Part shown: piece by piece, positions 1 through 8,841 of the stretch
Layout of the letters: each line of letters starts with the position of its first letter
Numbering within the stretch: the stretch's first letter is position 1
DNA from: an uncultured Verrucomicrobiota bacterium
GTDB lineage: Bacteria; Verrucomicrobiota; Verrucomicrobiia; Opitutales; Seribacteraceae
Assembly: GCA_902618175.1 (NCBI GenBank)
Contig: CACMZN010000004.1
Location: forward strand, 1-64,000
DNA: 64,000 bases
Direction of reading: 5' to 3'
Position numbers and translations under genes: made by a program
Notes under the pieces: model-generated
Databases searched by the model: none
What the model saw: only the letters and a program-made list of their open reading frames with translations
What the model was told of the DNA's origin: nothing

Positions 1-915
1 GTGTCGAGTCCTTTGATTTTGAGCAAGCGTATGCGGGCGACGGTTCGGAGGTGGACGGGGAGTCCCATTTCCGTTGGTTTGGGTTCGACCAAGACCTTGG
101 CCAAATTGGCCAATCGCTTGGCTAAGAAAACCGGATCCGGTTGCTTGTTGGTCGAACCTGAAGATGAATCGTCTCTAAAGCGAGTACCGATTGAAGAGGT
201 CTGGGGAATAGGTAGGCGTCTGAGTTTCCGTCTGCATCGCATTGGTTTGAACACTGCATTCGAATTTGCTCAAGCCCCGTCTTCTCTTGTTCGCTCGATC
301 GGAGGAGTAACCTTGGAGCGTACGCAGAAAGAATTGACTGGAATTCCATGTCTTGAGATGGAGGAAGTGCCTCAACCCCGAAAAAATACTTGTTCTTCTC
401 GTTCGTTTGGCAAACCGGTTAACGAACTTGAGGAGTTGGAAGAAGCGGTTGCAAATTATGCGGTCAAGGCAACTCGTAAGGTTCGTTCTGAAAATTCTTT
501 GGCCTCAGGACTACAGGTTTTCCTCATGACCAACCGCTTCCGAGAGGATCAACCTCAGTATTCCAATGCCCGAACTCTTGGATTTGACGAGGCCACCAAT
601 GATCCGATTCGAATCGTCGGCAATGCCAAGCGCTTACTAAGGTCAATTTTTCGGAAGGGTTATGCTTACAAGAAAGCTGGAGTCATCTTGCTTGATTTGG
701 TTTCCGCTCATTCTCGTCAAGGTTTGCTTTTTGAAGAACATGGAGATTCCAAGCGAAGTGAATTCGTTAACGCAGTTGAAGAAGCGGCAAGCCGCTATGG
801 AGGAAGCAGCGTTTTTTGGGGTTCTCAAGGAACCAAGCAGGAATGGGGTATGCGGCGGGAAATGCGCACTCCTTGCTACACCACGAATTGGCAGGATTTG
901 CCTCGTGCAGGATGA
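1..915 (+). CDS. umuC: UmuC-like Y-family DNA polymerase, 3' part
   Basis: This is the C-terminal part of an error-prone translesion polymerase, the catalytic subunit of Pol V, which acts at damaged replication forks. The visible 304 residues begin at a point matching roughly residue 115 of E. coli UmuC. The stretch GLGSTKTLAKLANRLAKK is the family's palm/thumb junction, followed by helix-hairpin-helix residues (VWGIGRR) and the little-finger domain. The N-terminal catalytic aspartates lie upstream of the window, so the GTG at base 1 is probably not the true start. It ends in TGA and converges on the next gene with a 5-base gap. UmuD or a LexA box cannot be seen. Family assignment is confident; the length is unknown. 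Confidence 0.9.
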   Translation: MSSPLILSKRMRATVRRWTGSPISVGLGSTKTLAKLANRLAKKTGSGCLLVEPEDESSLKRVPIEEVWGIGRRLSFRLHRIGLNTAFEFAQAPSSLVRSIGGVTLERTQKELTGIPCLEMEEVPQPRKNTCSSRSFGKPVNELEELEEAVANYAVKATRKVRSENSLASGLQVFLMTNRFREDQPQYSNARTLGFDEATNDPIRIVGNAKRLLRSIFRKGYAYKKAGVILLDLVSAHSRQGLLFEEHGDSKRSEFVNAVEEAASRYGGSSVFWGSQGTKQEWGMRREMRTPCYTTNWQDLPRAG

Positions 916-920
916 GGTCT

Positions 921-2252
921 TCAAAGGGACGAAGACCAATCGAAGAAAGCCAATTCCTCTCCATTGCGGGCAATCAAATAGCCATTGACCAAGGCAGGAC
1001 CGTTCCAACAACGGACCTTGCTAAGCAAAGGACTGGAAGAAATTTCAACAAATTCATTAGGATTGGCCTCCACTACCGAAAGCTTGCCTGTGTTTCCAAG
1101 AATAAGAATTTTGTCTTCAGCAAGTAGAACCCGGCCGTATCCATATTTATTACCACGCCACATTAGGCTTCCATTTACGGCGTCCAAACAAACCAGCGTA
1201 TTTTCGCTCATACCGTAAATAAATCCATTTCTTATCACTGGGTTGGAAAACTTGGCCTTGAGATTTTTTGTTTTCCAAACTGTTTCGAGGAGGTAATGAT
1301 CACCTGATTTTTTTACTGATATTCTTTCCGCTCCTTTCCCGTAGCCGGCAGAAAGGAGAAACGAATCGTCAAATAATTTCAGTGGCTGGGCAATTTGAAC
1401 ATTGTTTAGAAATATCTTCCATGGATGCTCCCAAAGTGTTTTTCCGCTCATAGGATCAAGACCAGCAATCTTTCCTTCGATTCCAACAATAAGGTGTTTT
1501 TTTCCAGAAAATTCCAAGATGCTGGGAGACAGATATGCACTTTTGCCAACTAGATCCGAAGTCCAGATAAGCTCGCCCGAAGTGATCGAACGAGCTTGAG
1601 CGGCGCTTTTTTGCCCGCCTAGGTTGAGAATCACATGGTTTTTCCAGACGAGGGGCGAACACGAGATTCCCCATTCGGGAAAAACATAATTTTCTTCAAT
1701 GACTTTTTCTTTCCAAAGTTCCTTTCCATCTGCAAGATTCACACAATGCAGCATTCCGTTGGTAAAAAGTGCAAATACTTTGCCATTGATCAGAGTAGGG
1801 GTCGATCGTGGACCAACTCCTCCAAAGGAATCATTCCATCTGTTTTTTTCACATACTTTCCAAAGTTCATGCCCATCGTTGGCAGAACGGGCTGTCAGAC
1901 ATTCCAATTCACCTTTCTGTTCAAAAGTTATAATTGCATTAGATCCAACTATTACTGAGGAATGTCCTTCTCCGATTTTCCTCCTCCATACTTGGGTAGG
2001 GAGAATCGTCCAATCTATATTTGCATTTTGTGGATATGCTCTACCGTCTCTTTGCGGCCCACGAAATTGGGGCCAGTCTTCAAGTTTTCTTTGAGGAGAG
2101 AAATCGGATGAAAGTAATCCAGAATGCAATTCGGAAGTTTTCTTCTCTCTTACAATTTCAAGGTGAGGAAGAGTGCCGCCTCGCCAGTCCATTCGAATGC
2201 ATCCACTAAGCAAGAATGATCCGAGTCCAATGGTGTAGAAGGATAAGCGCAT
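921..2252 (-). CDS. PQQ-like beta-propeller lipoprotein
   Basis: This is a 443-residue exported lipoprotein. The N-terminus has a short hydrophobic stretch ending in a lipobox (LLSGC, Cys18), so it should be lipid-anchored. The rest carries repeated blades of the PQQ-like/BamB-like propeller type (GKELWKE, GKTLWEH, GSLMWRG). It begins with a segment reading WPQFRGPQRDG, which is characteristic of PVC outer-membrane-biogenesis-like or PQQ-binding-like secreted proteins. No catalytic dehydrogenase residues are recognisable, so a binding or scaffold role is more likely than a PQQ enzyme. It lies 24 bases downstream of the glutathione peroxidase gene on the same strand and may be co-transcribed with it. 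Specific function unknown. Confidence 0.8.
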   Translation of the reverse strand: MRLSFYTIGLGSFLLSGCIRMDWRGGTLPHLEIVREKKTSELHSGLLSSDFSPQRKLEDWPQFRGPQRDGRAYPQNANIDWTILPTQVWRRKIGEGHSSVIVGSNAIITFEQKGELECLTARSANDGHELWKVCEKNRWNDSFGGVGPRSTPTLINGKVFALFTNGMLHCVNLADGKELWKEKVIEENYVFPEWGISCSPLVWKNHVILNLGGQKSAAQARSITSGELIWTSDLVGKSAYLSPSILEFSGKKHLIVGIEGKIAGLDPMSGKTLWEHPWKIFLNNVQIAQPLKLFDDSFLLSAGYGKGAERISVKKSGDHYLLETVWKTKNLKAKFSNPVIRNGFIYGMSENTLVCLDAVNGSLMWRGNKYGYGRVLLAEDKILILGNTGKLSVVEANPNEFVEISSSPLLSKVRCWNGPALVNGYLIARNGEELAFFDWSSSL

Positions 2253-2276
2253 GCGCTGTAAGTACCCCCTCCCGCA

Positions 2277-2822
2277 TCAATCATTCATTGCGTCTTCAAT
2301 CGCCTTGATTAATTTTCTGGAGCTTGGCGACGTCATGCTGCCGAAGCGATCGATGGGTTTTCCGTCTTTGCCGACAAGAATTTTCCCGAAGTTCCATTTG
2401 ACGTTGCCTTTCAAGGGTCCGTTTTCACCAATAATGGACTCGTAGAGAGGATGTCGATTCGGACCATTGACGTTGACTTTGGAATACATTGGGAAAGTAA
2501 CTCCAAATTTAGACGAGCAAAATTCCTTGATTTCCTCTTCTGTCCCAGGCTCCTGTCCACCAAACTGATTGCAGGGGAAACCACACACCACCAATCCCTT
2601 TTCTTTGTATTTAGCATAAAGTTCCTCCAGTCCCTTGTATTGCCGTGTAAAACCGCAACGTGATGCAACGTTGACCATGAGAATAACTTTCCCTTTGTGC
2701 TGAGCGAGAGTCGTTGTTTCCCCTTCAATGGTTTTAATTTCGAAATCATACACAGGAGGTTGCGAAGATGCAGATGCAAGTGAGCTCATTAATAGTAATG
2801 TAGTGGTGAATAAAAAATTCAT
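2277..2822 (-). CDS. Exported glutathione peroxidase-family thiol peroxidase
   Basis: This 181-residue protein reduces peroxides through an active-site cysteine. The family tetrad is visible: Cys56 in NVASRCGFT, Gln86 in FPCNQFGGQEPG, and Trp143-Asn144 in KWNFGKILV. It uses cysteine rather than selenocysteine, as in the BsaA/BtuE group, which usually works with thioredoxin. Residues 1-20 form a cleavable-looking signal peptide, so it probably acts in the periplasm, which is less usual for this family. Its ATG overlaps the stop of the upstream SOUL gene by 4 bases, so the two are translationally coupled. Confidence 0.93.
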   Translation of the reverse strand: MNFLFTTTLLLMSSLASASSQPPVYDFEIKTIEGETTTLAQHKGKVILMVNVASRCGFTRQYKGLEELYAKYKEKGLVVCGFPCNQFGGQEPGTEEEIKEFCSSKFGVTFPMYSKVNVNGPNRHPLYESIIGENGPLKGNVKWNFGKILVGKDGKPIDRFGSMTSPSSRKLIKAIEDAMND

Positions 2823-3388
2823 GGTTTGTCTAGTTCGGATGGTGAAGAGATGCTTTTCTTGAATTCAATGGGAAGGTGGACCTCTGATCTTTTGAACGGA
2901 CCTGGTACAAACGGACCATTCCAATAGACTCCGTAAGGATTTCCGACTGCCAAATATTCCGTGTTGTTCGCCAACCATTGATCAAGCTTTGATTTATACG
3001 CTGAAAAACGTTCTTGGGAATATCCTCCTCGTATGCCTATGGCAGCGACCAACAAGGGCTCTAATTTTCTCACTTTTACTTCTGAAGTTGAAAAAAATCT
3101 TTTTTTCAAGTCCCCAGCACCCACAAAGAAACGCATTTTGGCAGGTTCCACATCACCCTCAACTGGAGTAGTCATGGAAATGTCATAGGTGGAAATGTAT
3201 CGAAAAAGTTTTCTAAAAAGTCCATTGCCTTCATCAAAATAAGATCCGGGATATTCGGCCTCCAAGGCGATGCGAGAAGGGAGTTCAATGACTCGAATTT
3301 GATCTACGCGAGTTTTTTCGTACATCTTGGTATTTCCATATATGAATAAGGGAAGGAAACCAAACAGCAGAGGGATGAATAACTTCAT
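2819..3388 (-). CDS. SOUL-family heme-binding protein
   Basis: This 189-residue protein matches the SOUL/HBP heme- or tetrapyrrole-binding family. Diagnostic segments are the IRVIELPSRIALEAEYPGSY start of the fold, the ISMTTPVEGD strand (the family's I-x-M-T-x-P-V motif) and a C-terminal NPYGVYWNGPFVPGPFKRSEV motif. A hydrophobic N-terminus (residues 1-18) suggests export. It overlaps the glutathione peroxidase start by 4 bases, which hints at a shared role in handling heme or peroxide in the envelope. That functional link is an inference. The family assignment is firm; the actual ligand is not known. Confidence 0.9.
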   Translation of the reverse strand: MKLFIPLLFGFLPLFIYGNTKMYEKTRVDQIRVIELPSRIALEAEYPGSYFDEGNGLFRKLFRYISTYDISMTTPVEGDVEPAKMRFFVGAGDLKKRFFSTSEVKVRKLEPLLVAAIGIRGGYSQERFSAYKSKLDQWLANNTEYLAVGNPYGVYWNGPFVPGPFKRSEVHLPIEFKKSISSPSELDKP

Positions 3389-3486
3389 GACTTATAAAAG
3401 AGCGAAAAAAAAAGGGTTGAAGATCATTTGAAAATTATCATGAGAAAAAAAGCGTGATGCAAAGCTTCCAAATGAATCGGAGATCG

Positions 3487-4107
3487 TCAATGAATGAATC
3501 TAAAAGTTAGATTTACTCTTGCACCGATGGGTTTGGTTGTACGGGGAATTTCATGCATCCAAAAATGTTGAGTTGGTCCTGACATCAACAAAAGACTTCC
3601 ATGACAAAGGAGAATTTCTTTTTTGAGACCGTTATTCTTATAGTCTTTATGACGAAGCCTGAACTTTCTTTCAGCTCCCAAGCTGATTGAACCAATAACG
3701 GGATTTCTCCCCAATTCCTTCTCATCATCGCTATGCCAAGCAACCCGGTCTTTGCCGCCTCTGTAATAGTTTATCAAAACTGAGTTAAATTGGGTTTCAC
3801 TATTTTCTTCGATGCGACCCTTGATGAAAAGCAATTCCGGAGTCCAAGGCATTGGATTCATTCTAATTCCAGAATACCCATAACTTTTCCCATCGTTACC
3901 ATGCCAAGATTCCAAACGAGGAACAAGATTTTCCTTTCCATACATTTTGATAGTATTTTGTTTCCATGGAATGGTATCAATCAGACGATCCAAAAGGGCA
4001 TCAGATTTTTCTCGGGTAAAAAAATTGGGGAAGTAGCGGATGTTGGCATCCGGCAACTGGTAATCGATTCCCTCATCTGTAGTCTGCTTATCTTTAGTGC
4101 TTTGCAT
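3487..4107 (-). CDS. AlkB-like Fe(II)/2-oxoglutarate dioxygenase
   Basis: This 206-residue protein is an AlkB-type oxygenase, which removes alkyl lesions from nucleic-acid bases by oxidative demethylation. The double-stranded beta-helix iron ligands are visible as His125 and Asp127 in AWHSDDE and His185 in WMHEIPRT. The 2-oxoglutarate-binding arginine and its partner fall in ARVNLTFRF (Arg197, Arg203). Its length and the YYRGGKD segment are closest to the plant- and ALKBH2/3-like bacterial group rather than E. coli AlkB. It has its own transcription unit on the minus strand. The start is the most upstream ATG; no strong ribosome-binding site is visible. Confidence 0.92.
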   Translation of the reverse strand: MQSTKDKQTTDEGIDYQLPDANIRYFPNFFTREKSDALLDRLIDTIPWKQNTIKMYGKENLVPRLESWHGNDGKSYGYSGIRMNPMPWTPELLFIKGRIEENSETQFNSVLINYYRGGKDRVAWHSDDEKELGRNPVIGSISLGAERKFRLRHKDYKNNGLKKEILLCHGSLLLMSGPTQHFWMHEIPRTTKPIGARVNLTFRFIH

Positions 4108-4476
4108 ATACTATGGAATTTAGATGAAAAAAAGTATGATTTTTGATTATGTATGCACCCTATCAAGTTTCATACCTTACTCAATGAACCAAATTCGACT
4201 TAGTTTAAATCTTGATTGATTAAGGTGTTTTTCATGAAATTTGCCAGCCAAGGTTTGGATCAAAGGGAAGCTGTATTTTTTGGCGGAGTTTGAAGAGAGC
4301 TAGCCAGGATAGAAGATAATTCCACCGAATGAGTCGAATGGATATCCTTCATGCATTCGGAATGGTTCGGAATTCCCAATTTTGATGGATGTCTGATGGT
4401 TGAATTTTCTTATAATTGGAAAATTGTTTTCAATACTTTTTTCTAGTATTCTATTCCATATGAGAAATTTAATGTA
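4108..4476. other. Divergent intergenic region
   Basis: These 369 bases separate the divergently transcribed AlkB-like and FAD-oxidoreductase genes and must hold both promoters. The DNA is AT-rich with several T-runs. I see no convincing RNA gene, repeat or small coding region. Confidence 0.5.
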
Positions 4477-5451
4477 ATGAGGTTTTTGATTGTAGGCGCC
4501 GGGATTTCCGGTTGTGTGTGCGCTTATCAGTTGTCACGTTCAAGGCATGAAGTCGTTTTGATCGAAAAAGGTAGAGGCGTAGGTGGACGCATGGCGACGC
4601 GTCGAATGAATGGAGCTCGAATCGACCATGGTGCTCAATTCATGACGATTCGTTCAGCAAGAATGAAATCTTTGCTTTCCCTTTGGGAGGGCGAGTCAGC
4701 AGTAATCCCGTGGTATGATCGAATCGCCGGTCATCCGGAAATTCCCATTGGAATCAGATACCGTGGTACAACAGGTATGACAGATCCAGCAAAATACCTT
4801 GCCAGATTCTTTGACAAGGAGTTGAATTTTTTTGTGGAAAGGATTGAGCGTGTGGAGACGGGATGGAAAATCTGGGAACGCCAAGGTCAGTTTCGGATCT
4901 TGAACGCAGATCATCTGATCCTTGCAATTCCTTCAGTGCAAATTCTCGAATTGTTGCATCGCAGTTCCCTTTATCTGCCCGACGAAGTAATGAACGGGCT
5001 GAAGAAAATCCGTCATACTCGATGTATTGCCTTAATGGGTTTGATGGAAAATTCTTCTCAGTTGCCTAAACCCGGAACATTTACACATCCGGTTGAGGAG
5101 ATCGATTGGATCTCAGATAATCAGGTGAAGGGTATTTCAAGCAAGCCTTGTTTCACCATACATGCATCGGATTACTATTCTCAACAACTATGGGACGCTC
5201 CTGATGAGGAACGAGTCCCTAAACTCCTTGAAGTGGGGCAAGATTGCCTCGGTACGAAAATTACTCAATGGGTTTCGCATCGCTGGGGATTTGCCAAACC
5301 TACCGTCACCTTTGGATCCAGTCACTGGCATTCGGCGGAGTGGGCATTGACTATGGTGGGGGATGGGTTTGGTGGTGAAAGAATCGAAAACGCTGCTCTT
5401 TCCGGTTGGGATGGTGCCGAATCCATTCTGCAGACTATTCAGAATTTGTAA
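4477..5451 (+). CDS. Renalase-like FAD-dependent NAD(P)-binding oxidoreductase
   Basis: This 324-residue flavoprotein has an N-terminal Rossmann motif GAGISG (residues 7-12), followed by LIEKGRGVGGRMATRR and IDHGAQFM. Together these are the FAD-contacting signature of the renalase/amine-oxidase-like family. The C-terminus carries the second FAD contact, VGDGFGGERIENAALSG. Bacterial renalases oxidise inhibitory isomers of beta-NAD(P)H, but the substrate here cannot be read from sequence. No signal peptide is present, so it is cytoplasmic. Its end overlaps the convergent beta-barrel gene by 13 bases. Confidence 0.88.
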   Translation: MRFLIVGAGISGCVCAYQLSRSRHEVVLIEKGRGVGGRMATRRMNGARIDHGAQFMTIRSARMKSLLSLWEGESAVIPWYDRIAGHPEIPIGIRYRGTTGMTDPAKYLARFFDKELNFFVERIERVETGWKIWERQGQFRILNADHLILAIPSVQILELLHRSSLYLPDEVMNGLKKIRHTRCIALMGLMENSSQLPKPGTFTHPVEEIDWISDNQVKGISSKPCFTIHASDYYSQQLWDAPDEERVPKLLEVGQDCLGTKITQWVSHRWGFAKPTVTFGSSHWHSAEWALTMVGDGFGGERIENAALSGWDGAESILQTIQNL

Positions 5452-6308
5452 ACATACCCTATTTGATAAACGGATGCACTAGATGCATCATCTTCGAGAA
5501 TTTTTTCTCCATTCGCAGTCTCAATCTCGACTTTTTTGCCAAATTCCAGTCCAAAAGTTCCAAATATGGCATGAGGTTCTCGAAAATTCCATTGTAGGGA
5601 GGCGGACAGTCGGTATGCACGCAGACGAAAGTTTCTTTCTTCCAACTTCTCTCCATAGATGGCGCGGGTATTCCATCGATTTCCAGAAAATTGCCCTCCC
5701 AAAAAAAGATCAAAGGAGTCGGAAAGTTTTAATTCGTATCGAATGATGGGTCCAGCAAACAATAAATTGGAGTTTTCCGAAGGTTTCCAGTTGAGCCCTA
5801 AAGCAGGGATGAACAAGTCGTCACCAATTCTCGTCGTGTACAACGCTCCCAAAATCCACTCGAAGTTATTGCTCTTTTTCCATTTCCCTCCAACAATCGT
5901 CATATGGTTCAATGCTCTGCTGTTGATGTTTTCGTAATCACCAGCCAAAGTTGGAGTGAACAGGAGAAGCCAATCTAAGCGTTTAGAATGTTTCTTGCTT
6001 AAATAGATTGGCAAATCAAGTGAATGGAGTTCATCCTCCGCAAACAAGGCGAGGTCGGAAAATTCCAAATCAGTTGTTTGATAACGCAAGCCTGCTGCGA
6101 AAGTCCAATCTGTGGTTCTCTTGAAGAAAATGGGAGTTCCAATCTGCCACTGGTCATATCCAACCATCAAGTCACGATCTACGATCTCAGCATTTTGAAT
6201 TCCTTCCATCTGAATTCGAATCGAAGCTGCTTCGGTCGTTTGGAATTGCCCACGAAGAACCGAAGTTAGAATCAGCAGGCATGCACTTGGGAACAGAATT
6301 GATTTCAT
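5439..6308 (-). CDS. Outer-membrane beta-barrel-like protein, DUF6268-like
   Basis: This protein of about 289 residues has a signal peptide starting at MKSILFPSACLLILTSVL. An upstream in-frame ATG at 6344 gives a polar extension in front of the signal and is less likely. The rest alternates short amphipathic strands and turns and ends in the aromatic residue Phe (GYVYKF), as expected for a BAM-inserted outer-membrane barrel. Segments such as GALYTTRIGDDLFIPALGLN resemble DUF6268/MipA-like barrels of PVC bacteria. No specific ligand or transport role can be stated. It is transcribed on its own from a promoter next to the divergent SRPBCC gene. Confidence 0.7.
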   Translation of the reverse strand: MKSILFPSACLLILTSVLRGQFQTTEAASIRIQMEGIQNAEIVDRDLMVGYDQWQIGTPIFFKRTTDWTFAAGLRYQTTDLEFSDLALFAEDELHSLDLPIYLSKKHSKRLDWLLLFTPTLAGDYENINSRALNHMTIVGGKWKKSNNFEWILGALYTTRIGDDLFIPALGLNWKPSENSNLLFAGPIIRYELKLSDSFDLFLGGQFSGNRWNTRAIYGEKLEERNFRLRAYRLSASLQWNFREPHAIFGTFGLEFGKKVEIETANGEKILEDDASSASVYQIGYVYKF

Positions 6309-6355
6309 CTGATTATTTTTAGAATTAAGGTGAGGATGCGTCAAGGTGGGGTTGC

Positions 6356-6841
6356 ATGCGACAGAATGCCTGCTTTACTGAAACCGTGCATAAGTTGTCT
6401 CAAACCCAATTCCTTCCCGTAGAACGGAAAATACTCTGGGATTTCATTTCAGTTCCTCAGAATCTAGATAAAATCACACCTCCCGAAATGTCCTTCGAGA
6501 TGATTGGGGAACATCCGGAAAAAGCATTTCCCGGGTTATTGTTGGAATATAAGATACTAATACCAGTTATTGGCTGGACTCCATGGTTGACCGAAATCAA
6601 ATACCTTGAGGAAGGATTTTCGTTCATGGATGAACAACGGGTTGGCCCCTACAAACTTTGGCTCCACTTTCATAAATTGGAAGAGGTTGAGGATGGAACC
6701 CGTATGACCGACCAAGTTCACTACCAGATTCCTTATGGTCCAATTGGGGAAATTGCCCATTTTCTCTTCGTCAAGAAAATGCTTAAGCGTATCTTTGACT
6801 ATCGCAGAAAAAAACTGGAAGAGCTGTTTCCAAACCTCTGA
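6356..6841 (+). CDS. SRPBCC-family ligand-binding protein
   Basis: This 161-residue single-domain START/Bet v1-like protein resembles the SRPBCC domain found alone or fused to SulA-like epimerases. Visible landmarks are an early FISVPQNLDKITPPEM helix, a central LTEIKYLEEGFSF strand, and TDQVHYQIPYGPIGEIAH followed by the long C-terminal helix FVKKMLKRIFDYRRKKLEEL. Such proteins hold small hydrophobic ligands in a cavity. The stop lies 7 bases before the DUF2071 gene, so the two form an operon. No substrate can be assigned. Confidence 0.85.
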   Translation: MRQNACFTETVHKLSQTQFLPVERKILWDFISVPQNLDKITPPEMSFEMIGEHPEKAFPGLLLEYKILIPVIGWTPWLTEIKYLEEGFSFMDEQRVGPYKLWLHFHKLEEVEDGTRMTDQVHYQIPYGPIGEIAHFLFVKKMLKRIFDYRRKKLEELFPNL

Positions 6842-6848
6842 GTTTTTC

Positions 6849-7595
6849 ATGCAGCCTTCCTTGCTTACTTGCTTCATGACTCAAAAATGGGAGGACTTGC
6901 TCCTTTTGCACTGGCCGGTTCCCATTGATCTGCTTGCTTCCACTATCCCCGATGATCTCGAACTTGATCTCCACGAAGGCAAGGCATGGGCGAGTGTGGT
7001 TGGATTCAAACTTTCTAAACTTCGAATAGCCCCATTCTCACTGATACCCTGGAATGACTTCTGGGAAGTCAACTTAAGAACATATGTCAGGGACCGCAAT
7101 GGTCGAAAAGGAGTTTGGTTTTATTCTCTTGATTCAAGCGACACATTTGCTGTGTTTGGGGCTCGAACGCTTTACGGGCTTTCATATCATAAAGCCGAAA
7201 TCATTCAGCATCACTCGAAGAAAATCCTAGGCTACGATTCCAAGAGGAAGAAGTTTGGAAATGGAGCCTCAGCCTACTTTGAAGTCGAACTAACGGAAGA
7301 TTCCGAAACTGGGGCAGAACAAGATTCTGGTGAAGATGTTTTTTTGCTTGAGCGCTACCGCTTTTGGGCGAAAAGAACACTTAACGCAAGCTCAACATCG
7401 GCTACCGTACATCACAAGCCTTATCGGGCAACACGTCTTTTGAAGGCCAAATACAAAGGTGAGCTTTTCCGTTCGCAGGGATTACCCGAACCACCTGAAA
7501 CGCCGCCTGTCGTCCATTACTGCAGAGGGTTTGACGTCACCGCCTCCGCACCGTCATGGCTATGTGGAATCGCTGGCCAAGCGAACCAAAGATAA
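6849..7595 (+). CDS. DUF2071 / YqjF-family protein
   Basis: This protein of about 248 residues matches DUF2071 (YqjF). Landmarks are the LLLLHWPVPIDLLASTIPDDLELDL opening (the LPxGLxLD-like motif), WASVVGFKLSKLRIAP and WEVNLRTYVRDRNGRKGVWFYSLD. It folds like acetoacetate decarboxylase, but the family function is unknown. I chose the ATG at 6849, 7 bases after the SRPBCC stop; the ATG at 6876 is also possible, and neither has a clear ribosome-binding site. Its 3' end overlaps the convergent anti-sigma-like gene by 79 bases, longer than the other gene overlaps here. Confidence 0.85.
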   Translation: MQPSLLTCFMTQKWEDLLLLHWPVPIDLLASTIPDDLELDLHEGKAWASVVGFKLSKLRIAPFSLIPWNDFWEVNLRTYVRDRNGRKGVWFYSLDSSDTFAVFGARTLYGLSYHKAEIIQHHSKKILGYDSKRKKFGNGASAYFEVELTEDSETGAEQDSGEDVFLLERYRFWAKRTLNASSTSATVHHKPYRATRLLKAKYKGELFRSQGLPEPPETPPVVHYCRGFDVTASAPSWLCGIAGQANQR

Positions 7596-8767
7596 GTGTA
7601 ACCATTTATTCTTTTACATCCGAAAGCTTGCTGTTCACGCAAAATTTCCGGCCGATTGCAATGATGTCCACGCATCATCGAATCTTCAATTAAAGTCCAC
7701 AGATGCTGATCCTGCTCAAAACCTGGAACCAAGTTGTGTTCACCCTTCAACATCATTTGCAGGCTGTCGTGCTGATTCTGATCCATTTTGGCAATGGCGA
7801 CCGCGAGCGTGCATCCGGGAACCGTATCCTTAAGCAATTCCAAGTGAAACTCACCATCCGATGATCGAGGGGAGAGCAGGTTGGCAAGACAATACATATT
7901 GGCGTCATACTCGGCGAATTCCACGCAGCGTTCGGTGACGGGTCCATCGAAAAAGTGTCCGCATCTCACTTTACCATTTGAAGAAAAATAAGCATGCTCG
8001 GCTCCCCACCATTTGGTTTGAAGGAGACCCGCTCCATGCAATCTAAGTTTTTCGTCTTCGACTAACCTTGCAGGATCCAGGTCACGAAAGGAGGCACGCA
8101 TGATTTTCAACTGGTCTCGACATAGAAAGAACAATCTTCGAGCATCACCCATGCTTGGTTGTTTTTCCCGTATGCGGTCTGCAAAAAATGACAAGGAAGG
8201 CATGGTAGCCAAAGCAGTTCTCAAAACCGACCGATTTGCCGGGTCCTGTCCTCTAAGGTCATAATCAAGTGCTTTCTGTATGCCGTCGGTAAAAGAACCT
8301 TGAGAACGAAGTATTCTTTGAAGATTGGAGAAGTCACCAGCTGCCGCTCTGGAATCACCAGCCACAAGAGGAAATAAATTGAGAAGGTTTTCGTAATTTC
8401 CCTCAACCTCGTCTTTCAACTTGGAAAACCTAACATCAGACAAATCAACCGCTCCACCTCCACCTGAGTAACGATTCTGGAAAGCGTGGAAATTATCACG
8501 CAGTCTTTGAATTTCCTCACAGGCAAGAAATGGACCCAAATCAATCGGTTTCTGGCAATGTTCCATAACACGAGTGCGAACTTCTTCCCCCAATTCACGT
8601 GAAGGAGCCGTCAGTGAAAGCTTGGCGCAGTCTTCTTGTGCTTCAGCGAGCCAATGTCTGGCGTCGTCATCTTGTTCGAGCAAAGCTTCAAACAACAAAG
8701 ATTCCTCTTTGGGCAGCACACCAAGAGAATAATCGAGAGCCTGTTGTTTTAGAGAATCCAAAGACAT
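7517..8767 (-). CDS. Soluble anti-sigma-like protein with novel C-terminal domain
   Basis: This 416-residue protein follows the ECF sigma gene after 74 bases. Residues 5-50 (QALDYSLGVLPKEESLLFEA, then DDDARHWLAEAQE) resemble the helical anti-sigma domain of the RskA/ChrR type. Unlike those proteins it has no transmembrane segment, and I see no HxxxCxxC zinc motif. The C-terminal 150 residues are rich in His, Cys and aromatic residues (TKWWGAEHAYF, MRGHHCNRPEI) and match no family I recognise. By position it is the likely regulator of the sigma factor, perhaps sensing a cytoplasmic ligand. The function is inferred from context and the N-terminus only. Confidence 0.65.
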   Translation of the reverse strand: MSLDSLKQQALDYSLGVLPKEESLLFEALLEQDDDARHWLAEAQEDCAKLSLTAPSRELGEEVRTRVMEHCQKPIDLGPFLACEEIQRLRDNFHAFQNRYSGGGGAVDLSDVRFSKLKDEVEGNYENLLNLFPLVAGDSRAAAGDFSNLQRILRSQGSFTDGIQKALDYDLRGQDPANRSVLRTALATMPSLSFFADRIREKQPSMGDARRLFFLCRDQLKIMRASFRDLDPARLVEDEKLRLHGAGLLQTKWWGAEHAYFSSNGKVRCGHFFDGPVTERCVEFAEYDANMYCLANLLSPRSSDGEFHLELLKDTVPGCTLAVAIAKMDQNQHDSLQMMLKGEHNLVPGFEQDQHLWTLIEDSMMRGHHCNRPEILREQQAFGCKRINGYTYLWFAWPAIPHSHDGAEAVTSNPLQ

Positions 8768-8841
8768 TTTATATACTGATAACTATCGAAATTCACAAAT
8801 TACACTTGGGTTGAGTGGCTGTGATCAAAATAAAATTAAAA

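Noticed and set aside
2277-2822. Selenocysteine glutathione peroxidase
   Set aside because: The catalytic codon is a Cys codon and no in-frame TGA is present.
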